This document shows, piece by piece, positions 59,593 to 64,000 of a stretch of 64,000 bases of DNA. Every line of letters begins with the position of its first letter. Positions within the stretch are counted from its first letter, which is position 1. A model generated the notes under the pieces. The model was not told where the DNA came from. It made no database searches and saw only the letters and a program-made list of their open reading frames with translations. Source of the stretch: Pseudonocardia parietis (GTDB lineage: Bacteria; Actinomycetota; Actinomycetes; Mycobacteriales; Pseudonocardiaceae); NCBI RefSeq assembly GCF_017876315.1, contig NZ_JAGINU010000004.1, positions 372,001-436,000 of the forward strand. The letters are read 5' to 3'. A program made the position numbers and the translations under genes.

Positions 59593-59635
59593 GCGACGGC
59601 CCCGCCCCGGACCCTTTCCGGGACGGGGCCGTCGC
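59593..59635 (+). terminator. Strong terminator behind the tRNA fragment
   Basis: GCGACGGCCCCG (59593-59604) pairs perfectly with CGGGGCCGTCGC (59624-59635). Inside, after one C/A mismatch, CCCGGA pairs with TCCGGG around a CCCTT loop. This makes an 18-bp stem, as expected for the terminator of the original tRNA gene. Confidence 0.78.
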
Positions 59636-59810
59636 CCTGTGCGCCCAGCAAAGGCAGGGTGCCCATGGACAAGGACTCGTGCATCAGAGCCGGGCAGTAC
59701 GTCGCCACGTGGGGGAAGCGCGAACGCCCGACCAGCGCACCCAGCCCACCAGTGACCGCGACCGCGGGCACCGCATCGGCGGGGCCGCGCCCGCAGCCTG
59801 CTCACCGGGC

Positions 59811-60107
59811 TCAACCGTCGATCGGCAACGTCTTCTGCACGAGGGCTTCGTGCTCGGCAAGCAGGTTGAGCCCGGCATGCACGGTGCCGGGCGTGTCGCC
59901 CTGGTAGGCCTGTAGGAACCGCGACCGACGGGACTCGGGCGCGCCGTGGTCTCGCTCGGCGAAGAGCAGGTACGACTCCGCCACCTCACGGCACGCGCGG
60001 CGAGTCTCCTCGCGCTCGACCCGGGTTGCCAGCCAGGCGACGAACACCGCGAGCCGCTCGGCGAGCCGGGTCGGCGGCAGGTCCGGCCGCTGAGGGATAT
60101 CGGTCAT
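59811..60107 (-). CDS. Hypothetical helical protein
   Basis: A 98-residue charged protein (LAERLAVFVAWLATRVEREE, TRRACREVAESYLLFAERDH, GLNLLAEHEALVQKTLP). GAGGAC lies before ATG 60107. No family recognised; amino-acid mix is protein-like. Confidence 0.6.
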   Translation of the reverse strand: MTDIPQRPDLPPTRLAERLAVFVAWLATRVEREETRRACREVAESYLLFAERDHGAPESRRSRFLQAYQGDTPGTVHAGLNLLAEHEALVQKTLPIDG

Positions 60108-60434
60108 AGCAAGTCCTCGACATCATCGGCTGTAACCGGCGCCGTCTACCCGGTTACTGGGAGTTCCACGCCCGGAACGGAAGGTCGTGCGCCAGGTATT
60201 CGTCGACTTCGATCTCTGGTTGCGCCAATTGATCACTACCGCGCCACCGTGCGGTGCCCCGAATCCGTATGGGGCCGACTGCGAACTCGCCGACGTCGGC
60301 GCCCCTCTCACGCGAGCCGCCTGCTACCTCACGCCGCTCAGCTCGATTCCGCTTCGCGGGCCGCGCCGCACCACCGCGCCGGAAACGATTCCGTCGAACC
60401 GGAGGGTAGAGCGCCGATCACGGTCGTTTCGTGG
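60108..60434. other. Gap without convincing gene
   Basis: About 330 bases between two minus-strand genes; frames are short and arginine/proline-rich. It may hold the promoter of the gene at 59811-60107. Confidence 0.45.
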
Positions 60435-60920
60435 TCAGCAGCCGGTGAGCCGCCGATACACCGCAGCGGTGGCCACGCCGTAGGTCACGTGGGGTACGAG
60501 GTCGCGGACCCAGGAGCTGCCGGGCCAGCGGCGCGGGTCGGTCACCCCGAGGGCGGCCATCGGCGCGGTCGACGCCACGTTCGCGGCGAGACCGGCCACG
60601 ACTCCGCGCGCCCACAGCGGCAGCCTGGTAAGGCGAGGCGCGATCAGTCCGTAGGCCATGCCGGTTCCCATCCCGGCAGCAATCCCCAACAGAGCACCCA
60701 GCCCGGCGCGTCGGTTGTCGGCAGTGGGGCTGTTCGGCCCGTCCTGCGACAGCGCCGAGGGAACGACGTCCTCGATCCGACCGACGGTCTGCTCCGGGGT
60801 GGTGCTGGCCGGCCGGGCGAGGGCGGCCATGTCGAGGTAGGTCGTGGCGTTGAGTGCCGTAGTTCCGGCCGCTCCGGCGGCGGCTCCGGCGATTGCCCGG
60901 TCGAGCATCGTTGTGGTCAT
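60435..60920 (-). CDS. Hypothetical membrane protein
   Basis: A 161-residue protein with three or four hydrophobic, glycine-rich helices (AIAGAAAGAAGTTALNATTY, GLGALLGIAAGMGTGMAYGL, GVVAGLAANVASTAPMAALG) and a positive C-terminus. GxxxG-rich helices suggest oligomers. No family is recognised beyond a general membrane type. ATG 60920; weak ribosome site. Confidence 0.68.
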   Translation of the reverse strand: MTTTMLDRAIAGAAAGAAGTTALNATTYLDMAALARPASTTPEQTVGRIEDVVPSALSQDGPNSPTADNRRAGLGALLGIAAGMGTGMAYGLIAPRLTRLPLWARGVVAGLAANVASTAPMAALGVTDPRRWPGSSWVRDLVPHVTYGVATAAVYRRLTGC

Positions 60921-61210
60921 CTCACGCGGGTTCCCACCGTCGTGGCAGTCATACCGCCGTGGACCTACGACGTCCTGGGACGCCGACGCAGCCGTTCGCA
61001 CACGGGCACGCCGGATCCGGAGGCAGCCGCGACTGGGGATGTGACGCCGCGGGACTTGACCCGGACTTCTCCTCGGGCACCCCGATCCCCTTGAGATCAT
61101 CCACCCCGAAACTGCGAGTGCCGTGGCTTAAAGCAAGCGATGGCCAGGCGCGCGCCGGTGTCGCCCTCGGCGGCTGATCCCCACCGCGGCCCGGGATGGG
61201 ACCGCTCACG

Positions 61211-61738
61211 TCACTGGGACTCATCCGACTGCGACCGTCTACTGCGCCCGCGGAGGCCGACCAGCCGGCGACCGGTCTGCTCCATGCCGCGCTGCAGCCC
61301 GCCGTAGGGCATTTCCTGCCGGACTCGGCCGAGCGCGACGACCAACCCCAGCACCCCGAAGACCACGGCGGCCACGACCGACCCGACATTGGTCACGAAC
61401 GGCCCGGACGGCAGGACGCCGAACACCCCGATCAGCAGGCACACCAGCACCTCGACCGCACCCACCACCAGCAGGACCCAGCCGTAGGCACGGGCGGCCG
61501 ACAGCCGGGTCGCACACAACAGGCCGGCCACCCCGAGCACGAGGTGGATCACGTCGCGTATCGGGTCCACCGCGATCCCGAGCAGCTCGCGGCTGGCCTC
61601 GGGCACGCCGGGCAGGCCGCTGTAGCGGAACCCGACCATGCCGTAGAGCAGCATCGCGCACCCGGTCAGGAGCATCAGCAGCTGCGGCCACGGGAACACC
61701 GCGTGACCGTGCGAGTGGTGTTCGGACTGGACGGGCAT
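61211..61738 (-). CDS. DUF4383 membrane protein
   Basis: A 175-residue protein with four TMs: QLLMLLTGCAMLLYGMVGF, DVIHLVLGVAGLLCATRLS (the conserved IHLxLGxxGL of DUF4383), AYGWVLLVVGAVEVLVCLLIG and VGSVVAAVVFGVLGLVVALG. Function unknown. GGAGG lies just before ATG 61738. Divergent from ctaD. Confidence 0.78.
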   Translation of the reverse strand: MPVQSEHHSHGHAVFPWPQLLMLLTGCAMLLYGMVGFRYSGLPGVPEASRELLGIAVDPIRDVIHLVLGVAGLLCATRLSAARAYGWVLLVVGAVEVLVCLLIGVFGVLPSGPFVTNVGSVVAAVVFGVLGLVVALGRVRQEMPYGGLQRGMEQTGRRLVGLRGRSRRSQSDESQ

Positions 61739-61874
61739 CTCGACCTCCGGTCTCGCTCGGACGCCACGCAGTGCTCCCCTGCCAGCAGGCGTCGGGCCGC
61801 GCCTACCCGCCCACACGGGATCGATGCCTGCCCGCCGCGGGTGTGCGGGGTACGGCAGTGGGTAGGAGCCCGCA

Positions 61875-63575
61875 GTGACCCGCACCCGTCCACCCGCCGG
61901 TATCCGCCCCCGGGCCGTCCCCTCCGCGTCGGCGCCCCGGCGACCGTCCAAGGGCGGGCGCCTGCTCTCGATGCTGCGCACGACCGACCCGAAGGACATC
62001 GGGCTGCTCTACCTGGTGACCGCCTTCGGCTTCTTCCTGGTCGGCGGGGCGATGGCCCTGCTGATCCGGGCCGAGCTGGCCCGCCCGGAGCTGCAGTTCC
62101 TCTCGACCGAGCAGTACAACCAGCTGTTCACCATGCACGGCACGATCATGCTGCTGCTCTACGCGACCCCGATCCTGTTCGGCTTCGCGAACTACATCGT
62201 GCCGCTGCAGATCGGGGCGCCGGACGTCGCGTTCCCGCGGCTCAACGCCTTCTCCTACTGGCTGTTCCTGTTCGGCGGGCTGATCGTGCTGTCCGGGTTC
62301 GTGACACCGGGCGGTGCCGCGGACTTCGGCTGGTTCGCCTACACCCCGCTGTCGGACGCCACCCACTCCCCCGGCGTCGGCGGTGACCTGTGGGCCAGCG
62401 GCCTGATCGTGTCCGGGCTGGGCACGATCCTCGGCGCGGTCAACATGATCACCTCGATCGTCTGCCTGCGGGCGCCGGGCATGACGATGTTCCGGATGCC
62501 GATCTTCACCTGGAACATCCTGTTCACCTCGGTGCTGATCCTGATCGCGTTCCCGATCCTGACCGCGGCGCTGTTCGGTCTGCTCGCCGACCGGCACCTC
62601 GGCGCGAACGTCTTCGCCCCGGAGCACGGCGGTGTGGTGCTCTGGCAGCACCTGTTCTGGTTCTTCGGCCATCCCGAGGTCTACATCGTGGCGCTGCCGT
62701 TCTTCGGCATCGTCACCGAGATCATCCCGGTGTTCTCCCGCAAGCCGCTGTTCGGCTACAAGGGAATGGTCTACGCCAGCGTCGCGATCACCGTGCTGTC
62801 GGTGGTGGTCTGGGCACACCACATGTACGCCACCGGGGCGGTGCTGCTGGCGTTCTTCTCGCTGACCACCTTCATGATCGCCGTGCCGACCGGCATCAAG
62901 TTCGTGAACTGGATCGGCACGATGTGGAACGGGAAGGTCACCTTCGAGACGCCGATGCTGTTCTCGCTCGGCTTCCTGGTCACCTTCCTGCTCGGCGGCA
63001 TGACCGGCGTGATGCTGGCGTCCCCGCCGCTGGGCTTCCACATGTCCGACACCTACTTCGTCGTCGCCCACTTCCACTACGTGCTGTTCGGCACGATCGT
63101 GTTCTCGGTGTTCGCCGGTGCCTACTTCTGGTTCCCGAAGATGACCGGCCGGATGCTCGACGAACGGCTCGGGAAGCTGCACTTCTGGACGATGTTCGTC
63201 GGCTTCCACCTGACGTTCCTGGTGCAGCACTGGCTGGGCAACGAGGGCATGCCGCGCCGGTACGCGGACTTCCTGCCCTCCGACGGGTTCACGTTGCTCA
63301 ACACGCTCTCCTCGATCGGCGCGTTCCTGCTCGGCGCGTCCACGCTGCCGTTCCTGTACAACGTGTTCCGCAGCTACCGCTACGGCCCGGTGGCAGGCGT
63401 CGACGACCCGTGGGGGTTCGGGAACTCCCTGGAGTGGGCGACCACCTGCCCGCCGCCGCGGCACAACTTCACCGAGCTGCCACCGGTCCGTTCCGAGCGG
63501 CCGGCATTCGAACTGCACTACCCGCACGCCGTCGACAGGGCACGCGCCGAGGGGAATCCGGAGGCCCGCCGCTGA
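61875..63575 (+). CDS. ctaD: Cytochrome c oxidase subunit I (aa3 type)
   Basis: A 566-residue, 12-TM heme-copper oxidase subunit. Low-spin heme ligand in TMHGTIMLLLYA, CuB and Tyr-crosslink motif WFFGHPEVYIVALPFFG, second CuB pair WAHHMYATG and heme a3 ligand AHFHYVLFGT are all visible. It is the catalytic subunit of the aa3 oxidase reducing oxygen to water. GTG 61875 with AGGAG 5 nt upstream. It looks like core genome rather than the accessory island. Confidence 0.95.
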   Translation: MTRTRPPAGIRPRAVPSASAPRRPSKGGRLLSMLRTTDPKDIGLLYLVTAFGFFLVGGAMALLIRAELARPELQFLSTEQYNQLFTMHGTIMLLLYATPILFGFANYIVPLQIGAPDVAFPRLNAFSYWLFLFGGLIVLSGFVTPGGAADFGWFAYTPLSDATHSPGVGGDLWASGLIVSGLGTILGAVNMITSIVCLRAPGMTMFRMPIFTWNILFTSVLILIAFPILTAALFGLLADRHLGANVFAPEHGGVVLWQHLFWFFGHPEVYIVALPFFGIVTEIIPVFSRKPLFGYKGMVYASVAITVLSVVVWAHHMYATGAVLLAFFSLTTFMIAVPTGIKFVNWIGTMWNGKVTFETPMLFSLGFLVTFLLGGMTGVMLASPPLGFHMSDTYFVVAHFHYVLFGTIVFSVFAGAYFWFPKMTGRMLDERLGKLHFWTMFVGFHLTFLVQHWLGNEGMPRRYADFLPSDGFTLLNTLSSIGAFLLGASTLPFLYNVFRSYRYGPVAGVDDPWGFGNSLEWATTCPPPRHNFTELPPVRSERPAFELHYPHAVDRARAEGNPEARR

Positions 63576-63730
63576 TCGAGCACGTCGACGCCGTGGTGGT
63601 CAGGGCCGGGCACAACAGTAGTCGCCGCGAACGTACTCGCCCGACGCCGGACGGGACGTTCTGATCTGCGAGGCGCCCCACGCGCCCGGCGGGGCCGTGC
63701 GCTCGGCGGGGATCACCGCACCGCATCATC
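63576..63730 (+). pseudogene. Decayed FAD-dependent oxidoreductase (phytoene-desaturase-like) N-terminus
   Basis: Reads IEHVDAVVVRAGHNS in one frame, then VAANVLA, then DAGRDVLICEAPHAPGGAVR after two single-base slips (near 63619 and 63640). This is the FAD-binding start of a phytoene-dehydrogenase-like protein, with the first GxGxxN glycine changed to Arg. Nothing of the rest of the protein is found before the window ends. Confidence 0.6.
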
Positions 63731-64000
63731 CGCGGGGGCGCCGCCTCCGCGCCCGGAGCCAGCGCAGCTGGCCCTGTGCCGCTGACCTGGCCACCGTGTT
63801 CGCCGGGCTCGCCGTCCTGCCCACCCCGGCCGGCCGGCCGGAGGCCACCGCCCCGACGAGGAGCACGGAGAACCCGGCAGAACGGCGGGCCGGACGATCC
63901 CGTACGTCCACACACCTCGCAACCCGCCGGTCCCAGCAACACCGTGATCAACCAGCAAACACGAATGACCGGACTAACGACGGGCCAACGACCGGTTCGA
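63731..64000. other. Right edge, no convincing gene
   Basis: About 270 bases with GC-rich minus-strand frames of doubtful quality. It may be the rest of the decayed flavoprotein region. Confidence 0.4.

Noticed and set aside
61803..63527. 574-residue minus-strand frame opposite ctaD
   Set aside because: Antisense shadow of a gene with all oxidase ligands.
1..64000. CRISPR array, complete tRNA or rRNA genes
   Set aside because: No regularly spaced repeats, and only a 3' tRNA fragment (59552-59587) was found.

Overview
The window is very GC-rich actinobacterial DNA. Most genes start with ATG or GTG, and neighbours often overlap by GTGA or ATGA. The gene set (mycothiol-type arsenate reductase, L,D-transpeptidases, BlaI/M56 pair, DUF6153, F510_1955-type lipoprotein, terminal oxidase CtaD) points to an actinomycete, probably Pseudonocardiaceae. 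The genus is an inference. Most of the window looks like an accessory region for metal, metalloid and reactive-sulfur stress; the last 3-4 kb look more like core genome.

Left part (1-30 kb). A MerR regulator and MFS pump come first, then a DinB-like protein, an L,D-transpeptidase, a His-rich secreted protein and a PLP enzyme coupled to an MFS exporter. Next are copper-type secreted proteins (F510_1955, DUF305, DUF6153). Sulfur module 1 follows: DUF302, a CstR-like sensor, a persulfide dioxygenase-rhodanese fusion, rhodanese-DUF2892, TauE/SafE, rhodanese and SHOCT. A BlaI/M56-controlled DsbA-CcdA-membrane protein-L,D-transpeptidase operon comes next. After a scarred stretch (frameshifted CNNM gene, HTH remnant, short DJ-1 gene, direct repeats) there is a MarR/methyltransferase pair and sulfur module 2: an ArsR-rhodanese fusion regulator divergent from a second dioxygenase-rhodanese protein. 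A nucleoside phosphorylase-like gene and two coupled MFS genes end this part.

Centre (29.87-50.60 kb). A Tn554-family transposon of about 20.7 kb interrupts a DUF4038 glycoside-hydrolase gene whose two parts lie on either side and rejoin in frame across a 6-bp core. It carries tnpA-tnpB-tnpC (tyrosine recombinases plus a DUF6262-type protein) at the right end. The cargo is an extensive arsenic system (three ArsR proteins, one fused to GNAT; Acr3; two ArsC; ArsM; three flavoproteins; an MFS pump) and a complete PHO-boxed pstSCAB operon with an odd PhoB-like regulator. A 1,306-bp IS3-family element has inserted into tnpA with a GGG duplication, so the transposon should no longer move unaided.

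Right part (50.6-64 kb). Two zinc alcohol/formaldehyde dehydrogenase-like genes flank an MBL-fold protein. Small proteins, a bifunctional-nuclease-family protein and a STAS protein follow. A 3' tRNA fragment with a strong terminator near 59.6 kb looks like an attachment-site scar. Then come small membrane proteins, ctaD, and a decayed flavoprotein gene at the edge.

Together the modules would handle arsenate entry (Pst), reduction (ArsC), export (Acr3/MFS) and methylation (ArsM), persulfide and thiosulfate turnover (two separately sensed modules), copper-type envelope stress, and disulfide and peptidoglycan maintenance.
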